A stretch of 64,000 nt of DNA from Liquidambar formosana (lineage: Eukaryota > Streptophyta > Magnoliopsida > Saxifragales > Altingiaceae): positions 21,415,607 to 21,479,606 of the forward strand of contig CM077832.1 in the NCBI GenBank assembly GCA_039720395.1. Direction: 5' to 3'. The notes below the pieces were generated by a model. That model worked only from the letters and a program-made list of their open reading frames with translations, made no database searches and had not been told where the DNA came from. Shown here piece by piece: positions 22,442-34,600 of this stretch; positions within the stretch are counted from its first letter, which is position 1, and each line of letters opens with the position of its first letter. The position numbers were made by a program, and so were the translations under genes.

Positions 22442-22962
22442 GAAGCCCCTCATTGGCGAACAAGTTACACTTGTGAACCAATGATAAAGAACAACCCATT
22501 TTTGGCCAAAAAGCCTGGAGAAATCACACACTGATACCAACAATGATGGGAGGTTGAAAACCTGAGACTGAAATAAGGAAGTGTACTCAAGTCATGAGTA
22601 TACTTAAACCACTGGGGGTTGATGATTGTCAAGAGAAGCATATTCAAGCCACTACGAATGAACATACTTTTGAAACGGAGAAATATATTCTAGTCACGAA
22701 TATATTTAACCAAGTGATGAGAATGAGATCTGAAAAGTACGTTCAAGTGATGAACATACCTTTGAAATGGAGAAATATATCCAAGCGATGGATATACTTA
22801 ACCAAGTAAGTGACAAAATATCTGAGAAGTATACTCAAGTGATGAGTATACCATTGAAATGGAGAAATATATTCAGGTCACGAATATATTTAACCAAGTA
22901 ATGTGAGAATGAAATCTGAGAAGTATACTCAAGTGGTGAGGATACTTAATGATTGAGAAAGA
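22442..22962 (-). mobile_element. 3' internal fragment of a second Tat copy in tandem with Tat-G
   Basis: The segment repeats 8891-9400 closely: polypurine tract, stem-loop ACAAGT-GTA-ACTTGT, conserved pre-PPT block and the first stem-loop units (for example GTACGTTC with GAACATAC, and GTATACTC/GAGTATAC). It ends at 22962, where Copia-A begins. The rest of this copy should lie beyond Copia-A, right of the window. Confidence 0.88.
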
Positions 22963-23588
22963 TGTTAGGATTATGCCCTAGAGCCAATCATAGAGATGAT
23001 TGTTTAGGGATTAGGAACAATCATTTGATTTCATTTATGTATGTCACATTTATTATTGATTTAATAAATGGGCTTATTCTATTATGTTTATATGCATCAT
23101 TTATATTTACATAATATGTCCATGGAGTTAGAGTTGAGAATATGGAATTACAAAGAGTTGTAATTTTGAGACTATAGATATATCTCTGTACTAAACTCCT
23201 CAAGCATTCCTAGTTGAAGGTTCACTATGATGGACAGTAATGAACCATAGGACTAGCACTTGCTAGGTTGACTCTATAGGAGGATAGCTAGTCTCAAGCT
23301 ATTTGTGTGGAGACACTACAACCAACAAGTGGGTGCCTATTATAAGAATAGGTACACTGAATGTGACCAAAGATATGAGATAAACTGAATGGAGTTTTAT
23401 CCTGCCTGTCAATCAGTTTCTCATTGTTATAGTGGTACAAGTAATCCTTAGACCTGAGACACCATAGTTGCCTTATGCATGTAGCTTTAGAAGTTTGATA
23501 ACACTAAGTGCAGATCCTATTCAGGGGTCTGCAAAGGTGTTCATTGGCCCTACTGCTCTGTGTATGAAGGCATGTGTGTGATCAACAA
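22963..23588 (+). mobile_element. First part of a Copia-A LTR
   Basis: It starts TGTTAGGATTATGCCC and matches the beginning of the Copia-B LTR closely. It is inserted in the stem-loop repeats of the tandem Tat copy after AAAGA (probable target duplication, partner outside the window). It is interrupted after GATCAACAA by Copia-B, and its sequence resumes at 63532. Confidence 0.9.
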
Positions 23589-25247
23589 TGTTAGGATTAT
23601 GCCCTAGAGCCAATCATAGAGATGATTGTTTAGGGATTAGGAACAATCATTTGATTTCATTTATGTATGTCACATTTATTATTGATTTAATAAAAGGGCT
23701 TATTCTATTATGTTTATATGCATCATTTATATTTACATAATATGTCCATGGAGTTAGAGTTGAGAATATGGAATTACAAAGAGTTGTAATTTTGAGACTA
23801 TAGATATATCTCTGTACTAAACTCCTTAAGCATTCCTAGTTGAAGGTTCACTATGATGGACAGTAATGAACCATAGGACTAGCACTTGTTAGGTTGACTC
23901 TATAGGAGGATAGCTAGTCTTAAGCTATTTGTGTGGAGACACTACAACCAACAAGTGGGTGCCTATTATAAGAATAGGTACACTGAATGTGACCAAAGAT
24001 ATGAGATAAACTGAATGGAGTTTTTTCCTGCCTGTCAATCAGTTTCTCATTGTTATAGTGGTACAAGTAATCCTTAGACCTGAGACACCATAGTTGCCTT
24101 ATGCATGTAGCTTTAGAAGTTTGATAACACTAAGTGCAAATCCTATTCAGGGGTTTGCAAAGGTGTTCATTGGCCCTACTGCTATGTGTGTGAAGGCATA
24201 TGAGTGATCAACAAGGGATCCATCACTCTCAGGAAAAGAGAGAGAATGTCTCATATAGCATTCATAATATAACTCATTAAATCCATGGCCATGGTAGGAT
24301 GAATATGAAAAGAGTTTCATGAGTTCATCAATGAGTTGATATCTATGAATGAGTATAAAGTAATTGAACTAGGGACATGACAGACTTCCATGTCCTATTA
24401 GTTCAATTGGAGACATTGTGTTGAAGGAAGGATGCAATTGTAACCTATAAACTATAACAGAAGGGTTCTTTGTAAATGACTATTCACCTCATTAAGGACC
24501 ACACCATGAGCCATATGCTAGGTGTTACTCATGGTTAGTAGAAGTCCTAATTGATATAAGTGAGTTATAATCAATTAGGGAATTGGAAGGAGTTCCAATT
24601 AGACCCTAAATGGAAAGAGTTCCATTGTGCACACCTCGTGCTATTCCTACTACTTAATGATGTGAACCCAATGGGTCACACACTGATCATGCAAGAAGGG
24701 CTTTAAAGTCTATGAGAGAAAGGGTTTTAGTGAATAAAGAATAGTTCTTTATAGGCCTATTTGTATTTGATACAAATAATAGGGGTTAATGTGCAATTAA
24801 GTGTAATTACACATAACCCTATTAGGGTTTCTTCCCCATGGCCAGCCCCCTTTAGTGGGCTGCCTATATAAGTCACACTTATGTGTGACATGGTCTAAAG
24901 GAGGCTTGCACAAAAAACCCTCGCCGTCCAGCCCCTTGGAGGCTCTCTTCTCTCTCTCTCTCTTCTCCACCTCTAGCAACAACAAGGAAGAAGAAAGAAA
25001 GGACTTGAAGCTCTAGCTAGGTGTGGATACCGTTGGAGGCAGCACACTTGGGCTGCTCATTCACCGCTGTCCGGAATCAAAGCTTGGAGCAAAAAGGAGA
25101 AGACAAAAATTCTGTAAGTGTTCTAACCCTCTTCGTAGTTAGGGTTTGATTTTGTGTTATGCATAGTTAGATTCATGGGCTGTGGAATCGTAGGAAAAAT
25201 TTTTATATTCCGCACTTTTTATTTTTCCTCTTGTTCGATTCCCAACA
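23589..25247 (+). mobile_element. 5' LTR of Copia-B
   Basis: It starts TGTTAGGATT and ends CCCAACA. TATATAAG is at 24865-24872, followed by a small inverted repeat GTCACAC-ttat-GTGTGAC. The matching 3' LTR lies 38279 bp downstream. A 62-codon ORF inside (minus strand, 24797-24985) is not considered a gene. Confidence 0.93.
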
Positions 25248-25248
25248 G

Positions 25249-25260
25249 TGGTATCAGAGC
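25249..25260 (+). other. Primer-binding site of Copia-B
   Basis: TGGTATCAGAGC lies one base after the LTR. It is an initiator-Met tRNA type PBS, as in Copia-F and Copia-D. Confidence 0.93.
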
Positions 25261-27629
25261 CATGATTATGCATAATACAAAATACATATGGGCTGGTAAT
25301 TATGGTGTAGTTGAATGATTCAAAAATCTAGAAAAATTTTTCTGCATAATTGGTTTTCCTCCATGGCTGAACCTAGAGTTTGGAACCCTAGGTCAATTCT
25401 CTTCTACTCCTCTTCTAATTGATGGTTAAGTGTAGCCATGGATGCAATAGGTTGCATAGGGTTTGAGTTTGGAGAAGAAGAATAAGGAAACTAGGGTTTT
25501 ATAAAACTGTTATGAACAGTTTTCATGGTAGCCATGAAAAACCGTCATCTTGTTTTGCCTGCCGAATTCAGAGTTCTTCTCCAAAATTTTCGAGCCATAT
25601 ATGGTTAGAAAGCTCTTTGAATAAGCTTTCCAACCCAACAAACGGTGCGTCAATCCGAGTTCTGTAGTGAAAGTTATGAATTTTTTACTACAGGCTGTCT
25701 GGAAAGACAGTTTTGCTCGGGAATGATGCAATAGCCACAACTTCGAGTTATTGATGGAGATCAAAGGCATGGCAATGGTTGCCACCACTTGGGTTATGTT
25801 CTAGACATGGTAGGGAAAGGTTCCCAAGCATTTAGATGCATCATAATTGGATTAAGATGCTAGAACAGAAGGAAGAAGGAGAAGAACACCATGGAGGCTG
25901 AATCTGGGTTTTAGAACCCTAAGGTTCTTGCAATTAATTCTAATTAAAGCTGCTGTATTTATGATGGAAGATCATTGTAGGATCATTATATATCATGTGT
26001 ATATGATTTTCTTTAAGTTTCAAAAAGGTTTTGATGGAAAAAGATTCAAAAAGTTTGAAAATTTTTCATGAACAGCATAGCAGATTTTCTCTGCAGAAAA
26101 GTCATCAATGGAGTTTTGATTAGAACTTGAGTTAGGGAACTCCAAATTGCATGAAACCAATTGCATTAGTTTCCTAAGACATGTAGGATACTGGGAAAAT
26201 TCGTTTGGTAGCCTAATTCATTCATCTTGCTGGGTTTTAAATCAATTTCTGATCATGGACAGTGTGCTGTCAAATTCTGGGCAGCCTACTGTTGTTTTAA
26301 TTGTTTAGAACAATTGGTGATGATTTGATCATCCAAACCTCTTCTATTAGCTTAGTATTTCATGTAGGGACATGATACAAAAGCTGGTTTCAATGGAAGA
26401 GTCGAATTGATAAGGATTTAGAAGCTATTGTGACCTTCAAGGTCTGCAACAATGGCTCCAGCAATGGGTTTGGAAACCCTGATTGTTCTTGATGATGGCA
26501 GCCACTTCCACCACTTCTCACGTGTCCAGAGGCTTGTCCCACACCCCTAGGATGTTCTCCCATGACTGGCCATGGCCTCCCACAGTCGTTGGTGGCCATG
26601 GCAGCCTAGCCAAGCTCAGGCAGCCCCCTGGTAGTGACGGCTGCATAGAGTTAAGGATGAAACCCTAATTTTGAGTTAATGATGAAACCCTAATTTCATT
26701 ATGGCATTAATTAAAACCCTAATTGGAATATTAATTACCTTAATTAAGAGTTAATGATTGGTCATTAAATGACCAATCATGGTTATTGATTGTTAGGGCA
26801 TAATTAATACCATTAATGATGTCTAGGGTTAGGGTTTTGGAAACCCTAATTAGTGTAATTAATTAAGGGTAATTAATACCCTATTTGGCATTAATTAAAC
26901 CCTAATCCCTTTTATTAAATACCATATGAACCTAGGGTTTTAATGATTGGACATTAAATGACCAATCATAAGGCATTTAATGATTAGGGCTTGCATTTAG
27001 GGTTTAGGGTTATGCATTTAGGGTTTAGGGTTTTAGGAAACCCTAATACACTAATTCATCATTTTAATGATTTTATTTAATTCCTATATTAATTATTTAA
27101 TTAATATTGATTAATTTTATAATGTTTTAAATGGTTTAAAACACAATTAGGGATTAAATTAAAATCTGGAAATTCTTAATTAAATGAAATTGTTTTGTTT
27201 AATTAAGTAAACCCTAATATTGGATATTAGAGTTATTTTAGGAAACTTTACATGTTTTAAATTAATTTGATTAATTGAAACTGTAATGTCTTAAATGTTA
27301 AGACTTTATTTAATTCTGGATATTTTTGTTAAAACCTAATAAGATTAGGATGCATTAATGAGATTAATGTAAATCATTCAAGAGAATTACCATAATGCCC
27401 ATATGTTTTAATGCTTACAGTTTTTCTTTACATTATGCAATGAGATTGTATGTATGTGCTTGGATGATGATTATGGACTATACCCTTTAAACCAATTGTG
27501 ATTGGCCGTCTTATGAATGGGATGTTATTATTTACAAGAGTTGTAATTTTATTAAGGTCATGTAATTTATTTGGGGCTTGCATGCCACCTTCCCTCTCCC
27601 TCTCTCTCTATCATTCTCTTATGTACCCC
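25261..27629 (+). mobile_element. Copia-B leader, left part (non-coding)
   Basis: It is homologous to the Copia-F leader and to inverted 48980-50980 of Copia-D. It holds GAACCTAGAGTTTGGAACCC-type words, a telobox and palindrome block at 26650-27060 (AAACCCTAA; ATTGGTCA-ttaaa-TGACCAAT), and a CT-rich stretch before 27625. It stops at ACCCC (27625-27629), the left target duplication of Tat-C. No gene is seen. Confidence 0.85.
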
Positions 27630-28343
27630 TGTCACACCCCATTTTTGCCACCTGTCACCTTAGCTAGGGTTTGTCATTGCATGAGTCTTTTTGTTTCCTT
27701 TTTGAGTCTAGTCTTTTGCATTGAGTTTCTAGGGTCCTAAGGATGGTGTGTATGAATTTTGGTTCGATTTGGAGTTGATCTCGAGGGATAATTAGAACTT
27801 TTGTGACTTGAGGGGCATAATCGTCTTTTTGATCACAAACTTTCCATTTGACCTTGAAATGATCTCCAAGTTGCCAATTGGAGTTCATATGGTTGTATTT
27901 GAGGTATTTGTGGGTTCAATTCGATGAATTGAAGGTTCGGGATTAGAATGGCTCATTAAGGCTCAGGTTGGCTAAAAGACCTACTTCGGGTTAGCTCGAA
28001 TTGGCTCATGATTTTCACTCTATGACTACTCATTTGACCTTGATTGGTCTTGATTTCATCCCCAAATGTGTTTAGGGAGGTTGAATTTCGAATTGGAAAG
28101 CATTCGGTGCGACCCTATGTGCATACCTAAGCTAAGCGATGGTGAGGCATAGCGGTTAACCACCTTTGTAGGACTCAACCATGCAGCCATGGCTAGGGTT
28201 TCTCACCCTCAAGTGACTCAAATTACATTCCCCTTCGAAACACGGTCGTTTTGGCTTTCGTTTCGTCAAAATCGGAGTTAATTTGAACCCTAAAACACAT
28301 TTGGAAGTCAAAGGGGTCAAAAATGGGCATATGCTGACAGAGC

Positions 28344-28423
28344 CTCGGGTGACCACCCAGGCCTGGGCGGCTAGCCGCCTGGGCCCAGGCTGCTAGCCGC
28401 CCAGCCCCAGGTGGTCACCCGAG
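28344..28423. promoter_or_regulatory. GC-rich foldback upstream of Tat-C LTR TATA box
   Basis: The outer arms CTCGGGTGACCACC and GGTGGTCACCCGAG are perfectly complementary over 14 bp. Inside are the palindromes GGCGGCTAGCCGCC and CTGGGCCCAG. It lies 188 bp before TATAAATA. The copy in the 3' LTR is at 55276-55355, and related foldbacks precede the antisense genes (10970-11027, 40039-40118, 52825-52902). Confidence 0.85.
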
Positions 28424-28610
28424 CCACTTTCCTTTTTTGAGCCTTGACGCGGCTCCCACCCTATTTTCTCGGATTTGCTCGCCTTTGGCCGCCATTTAAC
28501 CCTAATTTCAGCCCTTTTTGACCTACTTGAGCCCCAAGGTAACCTCTAAGAGCCCTTGGATCAATCCCTAGGGTTTTAATCCCAACCATTGAGGATTTTC
28601 CCTCAATCCC

Positions 28611-28618
28611 TATAAATA
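28611..28618 (+). promoter_or_regulatory. TATA box of the Tat-C 5' LTR
   Basis: TATAAATA in an otherwise GC-richer stretch; the same site is at 55543-55550 in the 3' LTR. Transcription of the element would start about 30 bp downstream. Confidence 0.7.
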
Positions 28619-28892
28619 CCCCCTTATACTTCAGCAATAAGGGGACACTTTGGAGGCACTTTGGTGAGACTTGGAGGCTATGGCAGCCATCCTTAGGGTA
28701 GTTTAACCTAAACTTAGAGTGAGAGAGTGTGAGAGAAAGCTTGAAGGAAGGCTGGAGCATTGCTTGAAGGCTTGAAGGAGGTTGTTCCCAGCAGCACACA
28801 AGAGGAGGAGGACTCTCTACAGCAGCCACAAAAGGTATACCCCTCCCCCTTTCTCTCTTTCATTCAAACTAGGGTTTTTTGCATAGCTTTGC

Positions 28893-29600
28893 ATTACTTC
28901 ATGTTAAAAGCTTATTGTTTTATCATGTGTTGATGCTTCTAATGCTTAGAATACATGATTAGGATATTGTCTATGGCTGGTTTTGCATGATATAATGTCA
29001 TTCTATGTGGTTTTATGAGTCTTTGTGTTTTTAGGGTTTTTTTTAGAGTCTTTTCTAGGGTTTTACATGGAATAGTCATTATTTCATGTTAAAGTTTGTG
29101 TTTTTATTGTGTTTTTCTGTTAGTATGCATGATTAGGATCATATTTGTGGGCTGTTTAGTATGCTAGGATGTTATTCCATGTGATTTACTGCATGTTTGG
29201 GACTTTAGGGTTTCCTTAGTGCTGAAACGGTTTTCTGCATGAAATAACTCTTTTGCATATTAAAGTTTGTGTTTTTGTTGTGTTTTGCTATTTCTATTAG
29301 TTAGTATGCATGATTAGTATAATATTTGTGGGCTGTTTAGTATGCTAGGATGATGTCCCATGTGATTTACTGCATGTTTGGGATTCTAGGGTTTCCTTAG
29401 TGCTGAAATTGAGTTTATGTTTAGAATAGCTATACTTCATGTGCAAGCTTGTATTTTTCTCATGTGTGGATGCTTCTATTGATTAATATGCATGATTAAC
29501 ATGATGTCTATGATGGGCTTTGCATGATTTAGAGTTATTTTATGTGATTTTGAGCACAATTGTGATTCTAGGGTTTCATTCATCCTTGTATTAGGAAAGT
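28893..29600 (+). repeat. Four diverged tandem copies of a 180-bp unit in the Tat-C LTR
   Basis: Units start near 28897, 29083, 29258 and 29438. Each contains a TTCATGTTAAAGTTTGTG-like block, then TATGCATGATTAG, then TATGCTAGGATG or a relative, and TAGGGTTT. The middle two are the most alike. The same array is at 55825-56532 in the 3' LTR. It lies in the transcribed leader part of the LTR. Confidence 0.7.
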
Positions 29601-30937
29601 AGCATATAGCATGATAGCTTAGGGTTTTTCTTTGTGTTTTCTTCATAGTTGACATATATGTGCTGCATATTTGATAGCTATGACATTTTTCTGCATTCAT
29701 AGTAGTTGATTTTAGGGTTTTTTGCATGTCATTGCATGTAGGGTTGAATTAGGGTTTTAGTTAGCTTATGATTCATGTTGTTGCATGACTTGTGGTTGAT
29801 TTTGAGCCTTATTTCAATTCTGTCCAGATCTGTTATTTGTCCTTGTTATGATATTTTGAGCATGTGTTAGCCCATGTTTGGGCATGATAATGGCTTGATT
29901 TGGAATCTAGCTTGTTTGGTTGGTATTTTTGGTATGTTTTGCATGGAAATTGCAGGTGCTTTGACAGGTACAACAGGTGCAACTACCCCACCAATGTGGG
30001 GTGGTTATTTTGGCTATTGTGTGATGAAATCTTACAAATAAGGTAATTACCCTATGCAATAGGGTGGTTACTTTGACAGGTTGCTTTTGCTTAAGGTAAG
30101 TAGGGTGTGAGGGTGCCCCAATTCACCCTTCTTTCCTTTCCTTGAAACTTTCCCTTTCTCCCCCCCTAGGGTTGTTTCCTAATAGAGGGGTATGGTAGAT
30201 TCTATAGTTTCCTTTCAATAAAGAATACCTTTTAAATCAAAGTTTCCATCTTTTATCAAATTCCATACTTACCAAAAACCTTTTGAGAATCGTTCATTTT
30301 TGGAAGCTTACCATGTTTTACTTGAAAGGAAACTTAGGGTTTACCATAGGCCTTGATTAGGTTATAACCCTATTCCCTTTCGAACTACGTGGACTTTGAT
30401 CCATGTATTTCCATACATGGTACGTACGCGCTCTTCGTGATGTTCAAGTCCGCCCTAGGATACTAAGTATCCTAGGTTTTCTTCTCCCCCCTCTTTCTTT
30501 TTTCTGTTTTTTCTTTGATTTACATGATTATATGGATGAATGAATGAATGATATGCATGCTGTCTTGTGATGATAACTGTTGATTTATGTGTGATTAAGA
30601 CTTTGATTTAGCCCAATTAAATTAAGAGACCGTTTAGGGCGATATGGGTGCCTATAGGCTTTGCCTAGAACCTTCCCATATCGTAACTTAGCCTCCGAAT
30701 CCCCGAATTCTCTGGTTTCCAAAAGATCATTTGCCTTTCCATTTTTAAATATGGAGTCAATCTTTTGTTTTCCTAAAACAAAACTGTTTTTAGGGTTTTC
30801 CTTGTTTCCTTTAAAAAATAAGGTGGCGACTCCTTTCTTTTTCCAAACCCATTTGTGGGCCCTCTTTTCCTGGGTCCACAGATTGGCGACTTTTAAACCC
30901 TCCTGTGGGCCTTAACCATTTCTGGGGTTCACAGAAC

Positions 30938-30955
30938 TGGCGACTCTGCTGGGGA
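30938..30955 (+). other. Primer-binding site of Tat-C
   Basis: TGGCGACTCTGCTGGGGA starts four bases after the LTR end. It has the form expected of a tRNA-complementary PBS in Tat/Ogre elements (tRNA-Arg is reported for Ogre); the exact tRNA was not checked. The 34-bp block containing it is deleted in Tat-G. Confidence 0.75.
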
Positions 30956-31681
30956 TTTGTGGGCTAGACTCTATACAATTTGATTGGGCTAAGTTAATTT
31001 CTTTTGTTTAATTAAAATCAATCACATTGCATTCGCTTGATTGTGTGCTTTCATTTATTGCATTGTGTGCGCAAACTCTTGCATGTTAGGATCGATGTCC
31101 CTTGCCACTGACGGGCCTAGCCTCAACCTTGGTTTTCCTGATTCCATGAGTTGGGGCGAAAGCTCTCAACCTCTCTTGCCAAGTACCCTTGGGCTTGCCC
31201 TTGGGTATATTAAATGAGTTAATCACGTACTGCTGGACCCACGCGGCGTTCCTGATGCCACATGTGGTTAGGTATAAAGATTGCTCAAGCAAGTGAAGGA
31301 CCCCAGCCTACCCTTATCATTAGTCCATATAGACAGACTTGCAGGACACTATGGTTTCACCCTTATGCACCCACATTGTTTGTAATGATATCATGACCGT
31401 GTTTGTGATGTGCTTAATGAACATTTAATAAGAGAACCTTTGCACCCTATATCCTTAATACGTACCTTTCGCCCATGACCCTTGCAAAGGTGATTGGATT
31501 AAAAGGGACTAATTGAGTATATATGGCGTGAAGTCATTGAGACAAATATGGAAGCCTAGGACATACCCTTAGGATGAGAGACTGATTGTTCCCTTCCATA
31601 GAGGAGTGAGAAGACGTACTGGCTTGGATCCGCGACCAGCAAGGGCGCTTAGTGAAGATTGATTCTACCAACCAGTCAGAC
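30956..31681 (+). other. Tat-C 5' leader
   Basis: The untranslated region between PBS and gag is homologous to 19391-20233 of Tat-G (inverted). No supported ORF is present. It ends at the gag start codon at 31682. Confidence 0.75.
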
Positions 31682-34600
31682 ATGGCCGATGAAGCAACTA
31701 GTGAAGGGGGTTTTGATGTTGAGACTTGTTTGAAGGCTATCATGACCAAACTTGATTACACCACTGATGTATCCGAGAGAGCATTGAAAATGGCCCAAGA
31801 TATCCAACATAAGATGTCCGAACCCGAACAGAATAATGGTCGTACCCCGGGGGATAACACTGAAAATGGGACCCAGTCTGGAGAAGGCACTAAGACCAAT
31901 GATGGAGGAAGTACTAAGCCCAAGGGGAATGAACCACCTGAAGTTTTTAACCTAGAAGGGGGAAGTAAGGGGAAGACCTCTGATACAGACTCTGTGTTGG
32001 CTAGTAAGGTAGAAGCCTTGGAGAGAACTATAAAGGGAATCCGTAGGACAGATGACATGGTGGATGTACGTACCCTATCTTTGTTCCCTCAAGCTCGTAT
32101 TCCATTACAATTCAAGATGCCCGAATTAGAAAAGTTTGATGGAACGGGCTGCCCTAAGACCCATTTGAAGATGTATGTACGAGCTATGCACCCTCGAGGA
32201 GCAACAGATGAACTCTTGGCCCAAATGTTCCATGAAACCCTCGCCACTTCTGCTTTAAAATGGTTCCTAGCCTTGGATGAGAAGAGAACCCGAACTTGGG
32301 AGGACATATGTAATGAGTTTTCAGAGCACTACAAGTACAACACTGAGGTGGATGTCACAAGAAGGGACCTAGAGACCACAAAACAAGGGGCTAATGAGAC
32401 CTTTTCCGCTTTCATTACAAGGTGGAGGCAAAAGGCCTCGAAAATGGCGGATAGACCGAATGAGGAAGATCAGATCCAGTTGGTGGTTAAGAACCTATTG
32501 CCGGTGTATCACAAGCACCTCTTTGCTCACTACTTCCCTAATTTCAAGGCTCTTATCGGAGCAGGTACACAAGTTGAGGATGCCATTGCCGATGGGTCAA
32601 TCAAGACAGAAGAAGTCCAAAAGAGCCGCAGGCCGAACTTTGTTGGGAAAAACAATGCCGAGGTCAATGCCATAGCCCAACCCATTCAACCTATCTCCCT
32701 AAATGACACCAACCCACCTCGCCAATTCACCGAGCTGCATATGCCACTTGAGAAAGTACTTGAAAAGCTAAAAAGCCGAGGCCTGTTGAAACCTCTCGAC
32801 CCAAGACCACCACCAAATCCATTGCCCAAGAGCTACAATGAGAATGAATACTGCAAATTCCACCAAGCCAAAGGCCACTCAACCAACCGTTGCTATCGCC
32901 TTAGGCATGAGATCCAAGACTTACTTGACAAGCAAATCATCTCACCACCAACTCCACCAAATCGCCCAAATGTCACTCAAAATCCACTTCCCTCTCATAA
33001 TTCATCCAACTCCATAAATGCCATTGAAGCCGACCCATCTCGACCTTGCCTACCCATAAGACAATACACTCCATTACCCATGTCCTTGACCCAAGCCTTT
33101 CACCAATGCTGTAACCAAGGCCTTATCATACCTCACCCTCCAAAGCCAAGACCCCAAACACCCCATCAATATTGCCAATACCATGGTATACCCGGCCATG
33201 ACACTGAGGACTGTGCTATGTTGAGAAAGGTCGTCCAAGACCTCATTGATCAAAAGACCCTGCAATTGCCAAAGAAGTCCATCCAACAGCAGTTGAAAGA
33301 AAGATATGAAGCAGGAGACCCTCAAGTGGGGTTATTGGGGGAACCTTCGGGGAAATTCGATTACTATGTGCTTTATCCTGATCCATTGCCAAGTGAGCCC
33401 ATAATTCCTACGGGCTGGGATGATATACCTGAAGAGGTGCAGATGGAGGACATTGACATGATTGAATGGGATGACCTGATGGGTGACACAAATGAAATTG
33501 ATGACATATGGGCTAGTGATGAAGAAGTAGACCACATGACAAGAGGGGGCCGCCATTTCAAGCCTCCGCACTTGGAATCTGATAATCCACTGGGTGAGTT
33601 AGATAAGCGCCTTGATGTGCAAGAAGAAGAGGATGAAGTACTCCGACAATTGAAGAAGACCAATGCCAATATCACCATCTGGGGCTTGCTTATGGCCTCT
33701 CACAAGCACAGACAGACAGTGCTGAAGTTGTTAAACCAGATACAGGTTCCGGTTGATTTGTCTCCTGAGGGATTGGTGAATCTAGTAAACCCTGCTCCGA
33801 AGAATTCCACTATAGTGTTCACAGAGGCGGACTTACCTAAGAGTGGGCCAAGCCACTCCCAAGCCTTGCACATAACTGTTGATACCATGGGGAAGAGGGT
33901 TCCCACAGTTTTGATTGATAATGGTTCCGCACTAAATGTATGTCCCTTGAGAACTGCAACTGTTTTGGGCTTGGGGCCCACTGATTTCATTCCATCTGGG
34001 CAGACAGTGAGGGCGTATGATAATACCCGTAGAGAAGTAATTGGGATGATCACTTTACCTTTAATCATGGGACCCACGGAGTTCAGAGTAGAATTTCAAG
34101 TCCTGGATGTGCCATCATGTTTCAATCTGTTATTGGGAAGGCCTTGGATTCATCCTGCTGGGGCTGTACCATCGTCATTGCATCAAAAGGTAAAGTTCCC
34201 TCATGAGGGAGCCATTGTCACGATTCAAGGGGACTATGATTTGAAAATGGCGGGTGTACCCATATGTGAAATAAAACCTGAATCAATTGAGATACCCTTG
34301 TCTGGGTTTGAGTATGTGCAGTGCATAGAACAAGAGTTTGGAGAGGAAGAGCCCTCACACTATTGCACTTTTTACCCAAGTTCTGATCCAGCACTGGCAG
34401 ACAAGGATTTTTGTGACAAGTACTTTACAGAGGGGCTGAATCCTCAGAGCTTGACAAGTTGGTACAATTCTGTGGGAAAGAAGAAAGAAGAAGACTGGGT
34501 GGAGCACATGGATTCTGAAACCATGGTTACCATGTTCCAAGATATGGTTCTTACTTTGGGGGAGTCAGCAACAGAAGATTGCCAAGATTCGTCAATTCAC

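Larger units (their letters stand above)
27630..30933 (+). mobile_element. 5' LTR of Tat-C
   Basis: It starts TGTCACACCCC and ends GGGTTCACA. Its two ends are related to the Tat-E/Tat-G LTR, but the middle, including the promoter, is different. It contains a GC-rich foldback (28344-28423), TATAAATA at 28611-28618, and four diverged tandem copies of a roughly 180-bp unit downstream (28893-29600). The 122-codon minus-strand ORF at 28461-28829 lies across the promoter and is not taken as a gene. Confidence 0.95.

Noticed and set aside
28461..28829. 122-codon minus-strand ORF in the Tat-C LTR, repeated at 55393-55761
   Set aside because: It spans the LTR promoter and is present twice only because the LTR is; no known domain and no separate conservation evidence.
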